Positions 23,801 to 34,725 of a DNA stretch of 64,000 nucleotides are shown here, piece by piece. A program made the position numbers and the translations under genes. The notes below the pieces were generated by a model. That model was not told the DNA's origin. It saw only the letters and a list, made by a program, of their open reading frames with translations, and searched no databases. The DNA is from Rhabdophis nuchalis (Eukaryota > Chordata > Lepidosauria > Squamata > Natricidae): contig CM077648.1 of the NCBI GenBank assembly GCA_039707465.1, positions 17,481,619-17,545,618 of the forward strand, written 5' to 3'. Numbering within the stretch: position 1 is the first letter of the stretch; every line of letters starts with the position of its first letter.

Positions 23801-24290
23801 TTATCATATGTTTTAGCCTCCAGTCCCCTAAGCAACAAAGATGATTAGGGGACCGAAGTCTAAAACATATAAAGAATGGTTGCTGGAACTGGATATGTCT
23901 AGTCTTATGAAAAGAAGGACCAGGGGTGACACGATAGCACTGTTCCAATATCTTGGGGGCTGCCACAAAGAAGTGGGAGTCAAGCTATTCTCCAAAGCAC
24001 CTGAAGGCAGGACAAGAAGGAATGGGTGGAAATGGATCAAGGAGAGAAGCAACTTAGAACTGAGGAGGAATTTCCTGACAGTTAGAACAATTAACCAGTG
24101 GAACAGATGTTGCCTCCAGAAGTTGTGAATGCTCCAACACTGGAGGTTTTTAAGAAGATGTTGGATACCCATTTGTCTGAAATGGTATAGGGTTTCCTGC
24201 CTAGGCAGTGGGTTGGACTAGAAGACCTCCAAGGGTTGGGTTGGACTAGAAGACCTCCAATAACTCTGTTATTCTCTCTTATTTACTTTT
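23801..24290 (+). pseudogene. CR1 LINE 3' end with inverted 5' segment
   Basis: The frame at 23841-24128 encodes the CR1 C-terminal region (RRNFLTVRTINQWN) and then shifts frame before LPPEVV. The 3' UTR has a 28-bp duplication of the gggttggactagaagacctc block. At its 5' edge the first 28 bases (23801-23828) are an inverted copy of 23842-23870, so the 5' end was inverted during insertion. Confidence 0.85.
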
Positions 24291-24534
24291 AATATTTGTA
24301 TCTTGGCTTTTCTTTTAAACCAGGGTATTCAAACCAGCTTAGATAGGAGTCTTCCTGTATTTTATCTCCACAGTAATAGCCCTGAAAGCTTGGTTGGGCT
24401 TTGGCAAAGGCAGAAACAACTGTTCCTGTACATTATTGATGCAAATAACATAATCACAGCATGGACATTTGCATCTAACACCTCTTTTCCCCCATACAGA
24501 ATATAAAATTGTGATTTCATAGTGATTTCACATT

Positions 24535-25498
24535 TATGTGGAAAAAAAATTGGTCAAAAATACATACATGGTTGGAAAAAATGATAAAGCAACATACAGA
24601 TTTAAAACCAGAAATATTCTTGTTGGGGATCTTACTGGAAAAATATAATAAAGAGAATACATACTTAATCTTACATGTACTAACTGCAGCTAGAATTGTA
24701 TTTGCACAACAATGGAAAAGTGAAGAGATCCTTGTAGAGGAAAATTAAATAAAAAAATATTAGTATATGCAGAAATGGGCAGATTAAAGTTTAAATTAAG
24801 GAAAAGGAAGAAACTGAATACTTTTTAACATTTTATTATTTTATTTTACTTACTTACCTACTGGACTTAATTCATCAATGGCTAGCCAATGGAAACAGAA
24901 ATTAGAAATATGGAAATATAAGAGAAGGACTAAATGTATAAGGAAGGTTTATTAAAATGGATAAGCAAATATTATGATTATTATGAGATCTATAATAATG
25001 TGATAAATCTTACTGTGAATACAGTGGTACCTCGGTTCACGAATGCCTCTGTTCACAAACAACTCGGTTCACGAACAGAAAAGTTCATAAAAATATGCTC
25101 CGGTTCACAAACTCCGCTTCGGTTCACGAACAGAAAAGTTCATAAAAATATGGTCCAGTTCATGAACTCCGCTTCTGTTCACGAACTCCGCCTCGGTTCA
25201 CAAACTCCGCCTCGGGTCACAACCAATTTGGTTCGCGACCAGAGTCAGTTCAAGAATTAAAACCAAAAGGAAGATCAGAATGGAATAACCAGATTTACAT
25301 TAAACCCTATGGGAAACTGTGCCTCGGTTCGCGACCAATTCAGTTCGCGACCAGAGTCAGTTCACGAATTAAGTTCGTGAACCGAGGTACCACTGTATTA
25401 TGATGATTATTATTTCTCAAAATTATTTGTACTCAGACAACACACTGTTTATTTAAAAATAATTTGTTTAAATATATACAATAAAAAAATTTTAAACA
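24535..25498 (+). pseudogene. L1 LINE ORF2 C-terminus and 3' UTR, split by a Tigger-like MITE
   Basis: The frame at 24536-24748 reads KIHTWLEKMI, FLLGILLEKYNKEN and LILHVLTAARIVFAQQWKSE, the typical end of vertebrate L1 ORF2. The AT-rich 3' UTR follows, is interrupted at 25022-25395, and ends near an ATAAAAAAATTT tail. The catalytic domains are absent, so it is a 5'-truncated copy. Confidence 0.8.
25022..25395. mobile_element. Tigger-like (pogo) MITE
   Basis: Ends CAGTGGTACCTCGGTTCACG and CGTGAACCGAGGTACCACTG are exact inverse matches and are flanked by TA. The interior is made of repeats of cggttcac and gaacagaaaagttcat. No transposase is encoded; a pogo/Tigger transposase elsewhere would move it. 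Confidence 0.88.
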
Positions 25499-25980
25499 TG
25501 GGAAAAAAAAGAAATGTAAAACTGTGATCATAGTAGTTATTTTTAGGTAGGATAAATTTTCAGCTTTTTTTTTTTTTTTGAACCTGAATAGGGAGTTCGT
25601 CCATCATGGTATTTGGGTTTTATTGTCTTTGGGAGAAACAAGCAATAGCGTGTCATTTTGTTGAGTTTCGTGGCTTTAAAGATTTTGATTTACCAGATCT
25701 TTTTCTAGATTACTGTTCTGAATTTTTTACACATTTCAATTATTAGGAGATTCTATTCCCCACCGCTACTTCTAATATGCTAATTTAATTTTCCTCTGTC
25801 TTGAAATTTTAAATAGGTTACTCCAACCTATCTTTATTAAATGTTTGTTTGTTCAATAAATGTATATACCCAAACTGCCCATCTCACCAGAAGTGACTCT
25901 GGGCAACAAGCAACAATCCAATAAAGCAACCATATAAAAAACAGTCCTTAGATAAACAAGCATTATAAAATGATTGTTCT
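25499..25980. other. Unassigned AT-rich stretch
   Basis: Contains a T run at 25564-25579. No element or gene recognised. Confidence 0.5.
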
Positions 25981-25988
25981 ACTTAACA

Positions 25989-26123
25989 CAGGGGTCTGCA
26001 AAGCTGACTCTTTGAAGCCGGGTGGACTTCAACTCCCAGAATTCCCCAGCCAGCCATGCTGGCTGGGGAATTCTGGGAGTTGAAGTCCACCTGGCTTCAA
26101 AGAGCAAACTTTGCAGACCCCTG
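25989..26123. mobile_element. Palindromic hAT MITE, family D, copy 1
   Basis: A 135-bp near-perfect palindrome from CAGGGGTCTGCAAAG to TTTGCAGACCCCTG. Each arm carries ACTTCAACTCCCAGAATTCC. Flanks acttaaca and tactaaca match weakly but both have central TA. The second copy at 28158 has the same length. Confidence 0.88.
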
Positions 26124-26131
26124 TACTAACA

Positions 26132-26682
26132 GAACCAATTCAAAGTCCAGTCGTTCGTTCCATCATAGCAGAATCCTACCATATGTCTTTACATCTATCT
26201 TTCTGTTCAAATCATACTGAATTTCTATGCATAATAGTGTTTATGCTATTTCACATTTAAATTTCTTTCTTCCTTCTCTCTTCTGAGCATTTTTGTAATG
26301 ATTTCAGAATACTCTTTGACAAAGAAAGGATTACTCCTGATGGCAAGGCTTGTATGCCATAGCCAATTTCCAATTATTTATATGCAGCGAATGGCAAATG
26401 TTTAGTTTAACAGGCAAGCCTCCAAATCAAGACTCAAATTCTAAGGAGAAGATATTTCAGATGCATACTTGTTTCGAAGACACTCACAACTTGATCAGTA
26501 TGCCTATTGGGGATAAAACAAGAAAGGAAAGATAACAAGAAGGGAGAGGAGACTTAGTTTCTCTCTACCCTAAATGTAATATGTTTATAAATTAGAATTT
26601 TGTGCATTCTTACGGCTAGGAATGCTAGGCTATGGGGAAAAACCACTGTTATTGTCATCCCTTCAGGTAGATAGGTCTATAA
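26132..26682. other. Unassigned stretch
   Basis: No recognised element or gene. Confidence 0.5.
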
Positions 26683-26770
26683 TACAAGTAGTCCTTGACT
26701 TATGACTACAATTGAGCCCAGAGGTGGGTTACTCCTGGTTCGGCCCAGTTTGGCTAAACCAGTAGTGGAA

Positions 26771-26775
26771 TTTAT

Positions 26776-26868
<93 letters not shown>

Positions 26869-26887
26869 ATCTATCTATCTATCTATC

Positions 26888-26978
<91 letters not shown>

Positions 26979-27672
26979 ATCTATTTATTTATTTATTTAT
27001 TATATTTATACCCCGCCCTTCTCCAAGCGGACCCAGGGCGGCGCACAGGAATGTTAAAATACATACAAAACATAATAAATTTTTTAAAAACTTATTCTAA
27101 TAAATCCTGTGTTAAAACCGAATTAACAATCCCAAATTTAAAACTATCTAGAAGTCAGTAATGGAGGTTACGCTAGGCCGGCTAGATGGAATAGATGTGT
27201 CTTCAGACACTTGCGGAAGAGGTGGAGGTCGGAGATGGTGCGGAGTTCAGGGGGTAGGTCGTTCCAAAGGGCAGGGTCCGCCACAGAGAAGGCCCTTCCC
27301 CTGGGTGTCACCAGTCGGCATTATCCAGCCGACGGCACCCTGAGGAGGCCCTCTCTGTGGGAGCGTATCGGTCTGAGGGATGTATGGGGCAGGAGGCGGT
27401 CTCGCATGTAACTAGGCCCCGAGCCATGGAGTGCTTTAAAGATGGTCGTTAAAACCTTGAAGCGCACCCGAAAGACCACAGGAAGCCAGTGCAGCTCGCG
27501 CAGGATAGGTGTTATGTGGGAGTGTCTAGGGCTCTAGGCACTCCCGTAATCACCCGCGCGACTGCATTCTGGATTAGCTGCAGCTTTCGGGTGCACCTCA
27601 AGGGAAGCCCCATGTAGAGAGCATTACAGTAGTCGAGTCGAGAGGTGACGAGTGCTTGAGTGACTGTGCGTA
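26771..27672 (-). pseudogene. L2 LINE 3' part with (GATA)n tail
   Basis: On the minus strand it carries the end of the L2 reverse transcriptase (an HWLP..FRVRFK-like block and LWNDLPPELRT) with frame breaks. The 3' UTR contains cgccctgggtccgcttgg and gggcggggtataaata. The tail AAATA changes into an enormous GATA array. The catalytic YADD region is absent. Confidence 0.82.
26774..27003. repeat. (TATC)n microsatellite, about 230 bp
   Basis: Over fifty TATC units with three atc interruptions, then ATTT units. It sits exactly at the L2 3' tail. The ISLYLSIYL-type open frame over it is an artefact. Confidence 0.97.
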
Positions 27673-28036
27673 ATTCAAGGCCTGAGTCGCAGAACCTGCA
27701 GTGAACCAGGCCTGCCAGGCCCCCGAACCAGTTCCCTCACTGCTGCTGGGACACTGCCATTTTGGTTTGTAGTGACTGCATGTGCGCAGTTCACTGTAAA
27801 TTGTTCTGCGCATGCACAAAGAACAATCTACATTGAACAGCGTGCGCGTTGCGAGCCGGTAGTAAAACCGGCAGCAACCCACCCCTGATTGAGCCCAACA
27901 TTTCTGTGGCTAAGTGAGACAGTATTAAATGAAGTTTGCCCGTTTAATGACCTGTGTTTCCACAGCTATTAAGTGAATTGCTGCAGTTGTTAGGTGAATC
28001 TGGCTTCCCCAATGACTTTGCTTGTCAGGAGGTTGC

Positions 28037-28786
28037 TGTTCTGGCCCAGCCTTCACAAACTCCACTCAACAGCCTATTCGTGAGGGGAAAAATCCTTTTT
28101 ATTTAGAAAGGCAGGAATTCATGGCATTCACTGACAAAACTCCAGGTCACCTTAGGTCAGGGGTCTGCAAAGTCGGCTCTTTTAAGACTGGTGGACTTCA
28201 ACTCCCAGAATTCCCCAGCCAGCTGTGCTGGCTGGGGAACTCTGGGAGTTGAAGTCCACCAGTCTTAAAAGAGCCGACTTTGCAGACCTCTGCCTTAGGT
28301 GATTCACAAGCTGTAGTTGTCTTTGAGTTCCCTGCAGGGAGTCTCAATTAGCACTTCAATCCCAACAAAAAGAATCCTGAGCAACCTGGTTAATAAGAAG
28401 GAAATCCTGGCAAGGAATCCGCTGGAAGGAACTCTTCTAGAGCATGAATGGATTTTTCCAACACCCCTCCTTATATCTCACCAGGGAGCGGCTTACAAAT
28501 GTCTCCTTCTTTTTCTGGATAGTTGGCCCCCAGTCCTGCATTGCTCTCCTCTCCGCATTTCTCTGTGCATACGCACATCTGGGTCAGGGCTCAGCTGTTC
28601 CTCCCCCTCGCTCAGCTCCAGCCCTGAAAACAACTGTCTCTCCACCTGAGTGTGAGTAGTTGGGCCTGCTCTGCATCTGGCTCAGAGCCTTCCACAGGCC
28701 CCAATGGTAACCCAGGCAACCCCTCCATCACCTCTGACTCCTCTGACTCAACTGCCATCTCCGCTGGCAGTCGACAAACCACAACA
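28037..28786 (-). mobile_element. Solo LTR (about 607 bp plus nested MITE)
   Basis: Begins TGTTCTGGCC and ends CCACAACA on the plus strand, flanked by gttgc and gtcgc (4 of 5). Minus-strand TATA-like gatataagg at about 28470 and AATAAA at about 28098 are in LTR order. It resembles the LTR at 52469 (TGTTG start, AGAACA end). No internal region is present. Confidence 0.78.
28158..28292. mobile_element. Palindromic hAT MITE, family D, copy 2, in an LTR
   Basis: 135 bp, CAGGGGTCTGCAAAG to TTTGCAGACCTCTG, with perfect 8-bp flanks ccttaggt (central TA). Arms of about 65 bp are nearly identical inverses, again carrying ACTTCAACTCCCAGAATTCC. It is the youngest layer of the 26685-28988 nest on this side. 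Confidence 0.95.
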
Positions 28787-29299
28787 GTCGCTAAAGGAGA
28801 TCACATGACCGCGAGACACTGTAATCGTCATAAATATGAACCAGTTGCCCAGCATCCAAATTTTGATCACGCGATCATGGAGATGCTGCAAGGGTCATAA
28901 GAGTGAAAAATGGTCATAAGTCACTTTTTTCAGTGATGTTACTTCGAGCGGTCACTTAAATAAACTGCTGTAAGTCAAGGACTATCTTATTTAAGGCATT
29001 GTTTAATATGGGATTTTTTTTCTTTATTTTTAATGGGGATTTCAGAATCATTGTCTTTCTCGAAATTGATAATATAGTGGGATGACAAGAAAGTTAATAA
29101 AAGCAATCTTTATATAGAGGGAGCAGCAGTGGTGGGTTTCAGGTGGTATGCCCCAGTACAGGCATACAGGAGCCCGCTCGGAGCACTGGATACCGTTCCA
29201 GTATGGTGCTCTGGAGGGCCCGCCCGCCCACCGACTCAAGCTCCTTATCGGTCTTTTAAGTCTTTGGGGCTTCCGCACACACGCATGGCACATATAGTG

Positions 29300-29475
29300 C
29301 AGTGGTGGGTTTCAAATTTTTTAGAACCTACTCTGTAGGTGTGGCCTATTTTGTGGGCGTGGCTTGGTAGTCATGTGACAGGGTGGGAGTGGCCACCTTT
29401 TAAAATGTGGTGAAACTCATTTAACAATGCTCTTGCTTAGCAACCAAAATTTTGGACTCAATTGTGATGATAAAT

Positions 29476-29547
<72 letters not shown>

Positions 29548-29740
29548 TCCTCCCTCCCTCCCTCCCTCCCTCCCTCCCTCCTTTCCTTTCCTTTCCTTTC
29601 CTTTCCTTCCTGTTGGGTCACTGGCAGCGGCGGGCCAGATTTACTTCCAGGTATGCTGGTGGAACCCCCTCTCACCGGTTCTCTAAATTCCACCAACCGG
29701 CTCTCGCGAGTAGGTGCGAGCCTGCAGGAACCCACCACTG
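29300..29740 (+). mobile_element. hAT family B nested, carrying a (CTTT)n array
   Basis: Ends CAGTGGTGGGTTTCAAA and AGGAACCCACCACTG with perfect flanks atatagtg. It holds a captured piece of MITE F (29407-29468) and a pyrimidine microsatellite. An inverted sister copy lies at 34216. Confidence 0.92.
29472..29612. repeat. (CTTT)n, (CCCT)n and (CTTTC)n compound microsatellite
   Basis: Three pyrimidine motifs in series inside the hAT. The three long Phe/Leu/Ser or Lys/Glu frames over it are artefacts. Confidence 0.97.
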
Positions 29741-29924
29741 ATATAGTGCCTGCGTGACATTCCGCTGAGCAGCTAGAGCGTCATGGAGACTCGCGGAAGC
29801 GCTAAGTCGCATGTATGCGTTGCACGTGTGTGCCCATGCACTAAGCACATCTATGTGGATGCCACCGGGCCCGTTCCAACCATACCAATTGGAATGGGAT
29901 CCAGAACCCACCACTGGAGAGCAA

Positions 29925-30555
29925 TAGCATAGTTTGCATTAAATGTACCATCTTCCCATTACAGAATTTTCAGGTACAAATATGCTGCTTATTTCACCCT
30001 CACTTTATATTCAGAGACTTTTGAGTGACAGGTTCCTGACCTGCAAAAGGACAAAAGAACAGCAGTAATTAAATTCTGGTATTTTCTGGAAGACCTACTA
30101 ACAGCTCCTTGAACATTTAGTGCTTCATAGAACGATTGGGTCAACTTTTTGAAATGGCATTTCTGTTCACCTTTGCATTGATGATGTATTTTGCTAAGTT
30201 CATTCAGGAAGGCATGTTGCTAAGACTCCTTGGCCCTTACATTTTTAAAATACAAACTCTGCAATAATAATATATATATATATAGCCTTGATACTTCTCC
30301 TTACTAGAGTGAATGTTACATCCTTTCTGTAAAGTTTGTGAGATGATTTTGTAAAGAATGCTATAATTAAATCCATCATTTTTAATTGCACTTAAGTTTC
30401 AGAATTTGAGCTTTATCATACACAACTTCATAAATTTCCAACATGACAAAAAGGAAGGAAATTCTTTTCAATTTCGGCTATGCACTATGCTAATTAACAT
30501 TATATTAAATGACTGAAAATTATAGAAAGAAATAAGCAAAGAGTGTGGTACCAAC
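29925..30555. other. Unassigned AT-rich stretch
   Basis: Contains a short (TA)n run near 30270-30285. No gene recognised. Confidence 0.5.
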
Positions 30556-30557
30556 TA

Positions 30558-30795
30558 CTGTGTTTCCCTGAAAATAAGACAGGTCTTAATTTTTCTTGGC
30601 CCCTGAAAAAAATGCTTGGCCTTATTTTCGGGGAGGTCTTATTATTTTTGAAGTGCAGGAGGTGGCGAGCATGGTCACCTCATGGCAGCTGCTGCTGTGT
30701 TGTAATATATTCGGAGAGGACTTATTTTAGCTCATGTGCTCAAAAGCCTGATTGGGCTTATTATCCTGGGAGGTCTTATTTTCAAGGGGAAAGGG
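30558..30795 (+). mobile_element. Mariner-like TIR element, copy 2
   Basis: From CTGTGTTTCCCTGAAAATAA to TTATTTTCAAGGGGAAAGGG, flanked by TA. Colinear with the copy at 11424. Confidence 0.8.
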
Positions 30796-31515
30796 TAGCA
30801 AATGCCTACTTTTTACTTATCAGGTTAACATTTGGGGATAGTGAATAGTATTTAATACTTATGCAGCCTGAGTCGTAGTTTCTATTATTCATTTAGTTTG
30901 TGACACACCAGACCAGTCTTTTCCTTTCTTTATCATTTGTTTTGTATAGAAATAAAGGCATTTCTCAGTCAGAAAATTGGATTGTGAAACCTCAGCCATA
31001 ATGAGGTTCCAAAATCTCTTCTCATTAGTAAAATGCCATTGCTCAATGCACTTCCTGCAAAGGGAATATACAAAAGGCTATGGAAAAAAATGTTTATTCC
31101 AATTTTCAAGTATTTGATTATGTATGTTAGGCACAAACCCCCATCCATAAATCAAAGAAATTTACTGTCTTGAATGAACAATCTATCCCACTTTCTCCCA
31201 GGAACGTTTATGAATGGGAAAATCTTACACCTAGCTAGGGATGCTTTATAGAAAACACTTTAATATATTATCATAGTTCTTGGTAGCATCATGTGGGAGT
31301 GATTTGTCAACTGAAAAAATGTAGCCATAAGGGAAAGGTAAATGAGAATAGGGTTATTAGTTTAGGAGGGAGGACACACACTATAATAGTCCTTTGCAAT
31401 AAAATATTTTGCAAGCATCTTTCAGGTTAAGTGGCTTCCTTTCCCCCATAATAATACCTTGAGCGAAACCGAAGTTCAGAGGAAGATGAAAGTTGCTAGA
31501 AGACTTGTGGATATG
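30796..31515. other. Unassigned AT-rich stretch
   Basis: No recognised element or gene. Confidence 0.5.
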
Positions 31516-31520
31516 TAATC

Positions 31521-32321
31521 TGTCAGAGTTTGTTGCAGCACACACAATCAGACAATTCAGCAGGATTCAAAATGTTTTTATATACATAACAACACATTTT
31601 ATTTTATTTTATTTTATTTTATTAAATTTATACCCTGCCCTTCTCCAAAAGGACCCAGGGCGGCGCACAGGAATTTTAAAATACAATACAAAATCAAGTA
31701 AAAATTTAAAAAACTTATTTAATACCCATCCTGTGCTAAAAACAAATTAAAATCCCCAAATTTAAAACTGTCTAAACTAGTCATTTGTGGAGGTTACGCT
31801 AGGCCGGCTGAATGGAACAAATGTGTCTTTAAACATTGGCGGAAGAGGCGGAGGTCGGAGATGGTACGCAATTCAGGGGGAAGATCGTTCCAAAGGGCAG
31901 GGCCCGCCACAGAGAAGGCTCTTCCCCTGGGTGTCACCAATCGGCATTGTCCGGCTGACGGCACCCTGAGAAGGCCCTCTCTGTGGGAGCGTATCGGTCT
32001 AAGGGATGTATGGGGCAGGAGGCGGTCTCGCATATAACTAGGTCCTGAGCCATAAGGCATACAATACCCTTGTAGGTTTTTCCACATTGTAGAGAAGAGA
32101 AATAGCAAGTACAAACACAGCACAAAATGGAGGAGACAAAATGGAGGATGGAGAAGCTAGTACCTTCAAGCTTATATACAGAACAGTTAAGCCATGCCCA
32201 GGCTCCAAACTGTCTCTTATGGCCCCATACAACAAATACTATTTGTTTCAGTTACCAAACAGTCACCCTATTGGCTGACCTCTTGCTGTGCCCTATTCCA
32301 GTTCATGAATATACTGTGACA
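31521..32321 (-). mobile_element. Solo LTR split by an L2 LINE
   Basis: Plus-strand ends TGTCAGAG and CTGTGACA, flanked by taatc and tattc (4 of 5). On the minus strand a CCAAT-like agccaatagg precedes a TATA box (tgtatataag near 32170-32180), the layout of an LTR promoter. Without the L2 it is about 340 bp. No coding region is attached. Confidence 0.65.
31594..32056 (-). pseudogene. L2 LINE 3' part with (TTTTA)n tail
   Basis: The minus frame encodes an L2 reverse transcriptase C-terminus (ALWNDLPPELRTISDLRLF) and the L2 3' UTR (cgccctgggtccttttgg). The tail is TTTTA units on the plus strand. It is 5'-truncated within the C-terminal domain. Confidence 0.85.
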
Positions 32322-32326
32322 TATTC

Positions 32327-33303
32327 TCAAAGTTTATAGTCACATGATGTGGACGTCAATTAAGAAGCATGGAAAAACTCCTAGGAAGGCATAGATTTCC
32401 CTAAAATATCATGAGCAGCTTTGTTATAGTTTCTCCAGGAATTTCAATTCTGCATCAGAAAACAAGGAGAACCATTGTTTTACATTTGCTATTTTGTGAA
32501 GATATTGTTTTCTAATCCCAAACATTGAATGATGGCATTCTCACCACCATCTTTTAGTAACTATCTGCAAATATCTTCCATATAAGTCCTAAATCAATCT
32601 TATTCACTAATTAGAAATTATTTTTGTTCCCTCAAAAGATTGGCCAGTGTAGTTTCATCAGATTCTCCTCCAAGCTTTGCTCTGCAGCAAATAGACACAT
32701 TTTTTAGAATGTTGGAGAATTGGAAACTGGGGAAAAAATGTGGAGACGGAGTCAAAGCTAAACATTTCTTCATTTATACTAGTTAAATTTTAGTTGATAA
32801 GATCTTCCTATTTTAATGTCTTTGATAATTTTCTATTTCAACTTGAAAACTTGAATACGGAAGCATCTTGGGCTGGAGAGCCAGGCTCCAGATGGTTGAG
32901 GGTGGCATGGTAACCTTGGGTATCAGTTTGTGCATCTCAGTTGCTCCATAACGTGCAATAGATGTACTCCTAAAAGATAATATTTGTAGCTCAGGGTTGA
33001 AATGAGGAGTCCTTGGTGTTCTCTGAGTTTGGTTGCTTTCTTGCAGACATTTCATTATCCAAACTAGGGAACATCTTCAGTGGTAGCACTAGCACTGATG
33101 AAATCTGTATGAGCAATGAAATGTCTGCAAGACAGCAAGCAAGTTGAGCAATGAAAGCTCAAAGAGCACCAAGGAACCTTCATAGATGTCTTCATAACTT
33201 CTTCCTTTGAAATAGGTTATACTTGGTTGTCACAGACAAGCTTCTTATGGCCGTGCTAGATTTGGAATACTGTATGTATACACTGATAAATCCCAAATTT
33301 GTT
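32327..33303. other. Long stretch without recognised features
   Basis: A repeated aaatgtctgcaag motif (near 33040 and 33118, in opposite orientation) suggests a small decayed inverted repeat. No gene recognised. Confidence 0.45.
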
Positions 33304-33311
33304 CCTTAGAA

Positions 33312-33701
33312 CAGGGGTCCCCAACCTTTTTTGCACCAGGGACCGGTTTCATTTTAAAGAAAACTCTGCGGACCGGCCGGCGTAGAGGAGGAGCGAGAGG
33401 GGGGAGGGGGAACAGGCGGCGCATGCGCACACGGGGGGAGTTGGCTCACTCAGCCCTCTAGGGCCTCCAACGGCGCAAACAGCCATGCCTGCGCATGTGC
33501 ACGCAGGGGGGAGTCAGCTCACTCGGCCCTCTAGGGCCTCCAATGGCACGAACAGCCGCGCCTGCACTCTCCTGCATCCAGCACGCGCTCTGCCCAGGGG
33601 GCTGCCCCCTCCTGCCTCCTCCTCCTCTCTGGCACTGCGGCCCAGTTCCTATCAAGCCATGGACTGGGACCGGTCCGCGGCCCAGGGGTTGGGGACCCCT
33701 G
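33312..33701 (+). mobile_element. hAT family C, GC-rich
   Basis: Ends CAGGGGTCCCCAACC and GGTTGGGGACCCCTG are exact inverses. Flanks ccttagaa and ctttagaa agree at 7 of 8 with central TA. Inside, a block of about 70 bp with ggctcactc and ccctctagggcctcca is tandemly duplicated (about 33420-33565). Confidence 0.92.
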
Positions 33702-33836
33702 CTTTAGAACAAGACCATTCTGTGGTTCTGTTGAAACTTGCATTTCGTTTTAAACTGGTGGTCAATTCCTCAGCCATTATTTATTTTTATAATTACACTC
33801 ATTAAGGTTTTAATCTCCAGGCCTTTGATTGTCTGA

Positions 33837-34010
33837 GATAGATTCAGATCAACGGAGTTGGAAGGGGCCTTGTAGGTCATGTAGTCCAACACCCCCCCAC
33901 CCAAGCAGAAGACCCTACACCATTTCTGACAGAAGGAAATCCAGTCTCTTCTTGAAAGCTTCCTGTGATGAAGCTCCCACAACTTTTGAAGGCAACTTCT
34001 GTTCCACTAG
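33837..34010 (-). mobile_element. CR1 LINE 3' end
   Basis: The plus strand shows the reverse complement of a CR1 3' UTR (ggagttggaaggggccttgt, catgtagtccaac) and then the last reverse transcriptase codons. The copy is short and 5'-truncated. Confidence 0.82.
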
Positions 34011-34215
34011 TGTGATGTGACATCTATTTCCCCCCACGATGCAGTGAGGTAGGATAGGATAGACAATAATGACCGATCCAGAATCATGTCTTCTTCTATA
34101 ACTGAAAGGAGATGTGGATTTCCTTGGTTCTCCTCAATGTTTTAACCTCTACTGATGTTGTTACTGTGGTATGTAAAATCAGATAAATTCAATAAGAGTG
34201 TGCATATGTATGTAT

Positions 34216-34373
34216 CAGTGGTGGGTTTCTGCAGGCTCGCACCTACTCGCGAGAGCCGGTTGGTGAAATTTAGAGAACCGGTGAGAGGGGGTTCCACTGG
34301 AAGTAAATCTGGCCCACCGCTGCCAGTGACCCTATGGGAAGGAAAGGAAAGGAAAGGAAGGGAAGGGAAGGGA

Positions 34374-34445
<72 letters not shown>

Positions 34446-34621
34446 ATTTATCATCACAATTGAGTCCAAAATTTTGGTTGCTAAGCAAGAGCGTTGTTAA
34501 ATGAGTTTCACCACATTTTAAAAGGTGGCCACTCCCACCCTGTCACATGACTGCCAAGGCACGCCCACAAAATAGGCCTCACCTACAGAGTAGGTTCTAA
34601 AAAATTTGAAACCCACCACTG
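34216..34621 (-). mobile_element. hAT family B with (GAAA)n, inverted sister of 29300
   Basis: Ends CAGTGGTGGGTTTCTGC and TTTGAAACCCACCACTG with perfect flanks gtatgtat. The body is the reverse complement of 29300-29740, including the microsatellite and the captured MITE F piece. Confidence 0.92.
34336..34446. repeat. (GGAAA)n and (GAAA)n microsatellite in hAT
   Basis: Purine array at the same internal site as the pyrimidine array of the inverted sister element. Confidence 0.96.
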
Positions 34622-34725
34622 GTATGTATGTATGTATTTATGTGTATATATATATGTATGTATGTATATATATGTGTGTGTATATATATGTGAGTACACC
34701 CCCCCCCACACACACACACACGGAA
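34622..34725. repeat. (GTAT)n, (TA)n and (CA)n compound repeat
   Basis: Tetramer and dinucleotide runs follow the hAT target duplication gtatgtat, so the element landed in or beside an existing GTAT microsatellite. Confidence 0.9.

Larger units (their letters stand above)
26719..27887 (+). mobile_element. hAT family B, split by an L2 LINE
   Basis: Ends CAGAGGTGGGTTACTCC and AGCAACCCACCCCTG are flanked by perfect attgagcc repeats, which are bases of the host MITE. The interior is interrupted at about 26771-27672 by an L2 copy and its tail microsatellite. Confidence 0.9.
26685..28988 (-). mobile_element. MITE family F broken by two large insertions
   Basis: Pieces at 26685-26718, 27888-28036 and 28787-28988 together make one family F copy, starting CAAGTAGTCCTTGACTTATG and ending GGACTATCTT. 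The gaps are filled by a family B hAT and by a solo LTR. It is the oldest layer of this nest. Confidence 0.88.
29127..29916 (+). mobile_element. hAT family B, split by another family B copy
   Basis: Ends CAGTGGTGGGTTTCAGG and CAGAACCCACCACTG, flanks gggagcag and gagagcaa (6 of 8). The body (ttccagtatggtgctctgga) matches the element at 53063. Confidence 0.83.

Noticed and set aside
26774..27003. CRISPR-like regular repeats
   Set aside because: The TATC units are uninterrupted simple repeats without spacers, in eukaryotic DNA.
29421..29757. Lys/Glu-rich and Phe/Leu/Ser-rich frames over 100 codons
   Set aside because: Translations of a (CTTT)n array inside a hAT. The same applies to 34155-34488 and 26702-27100.
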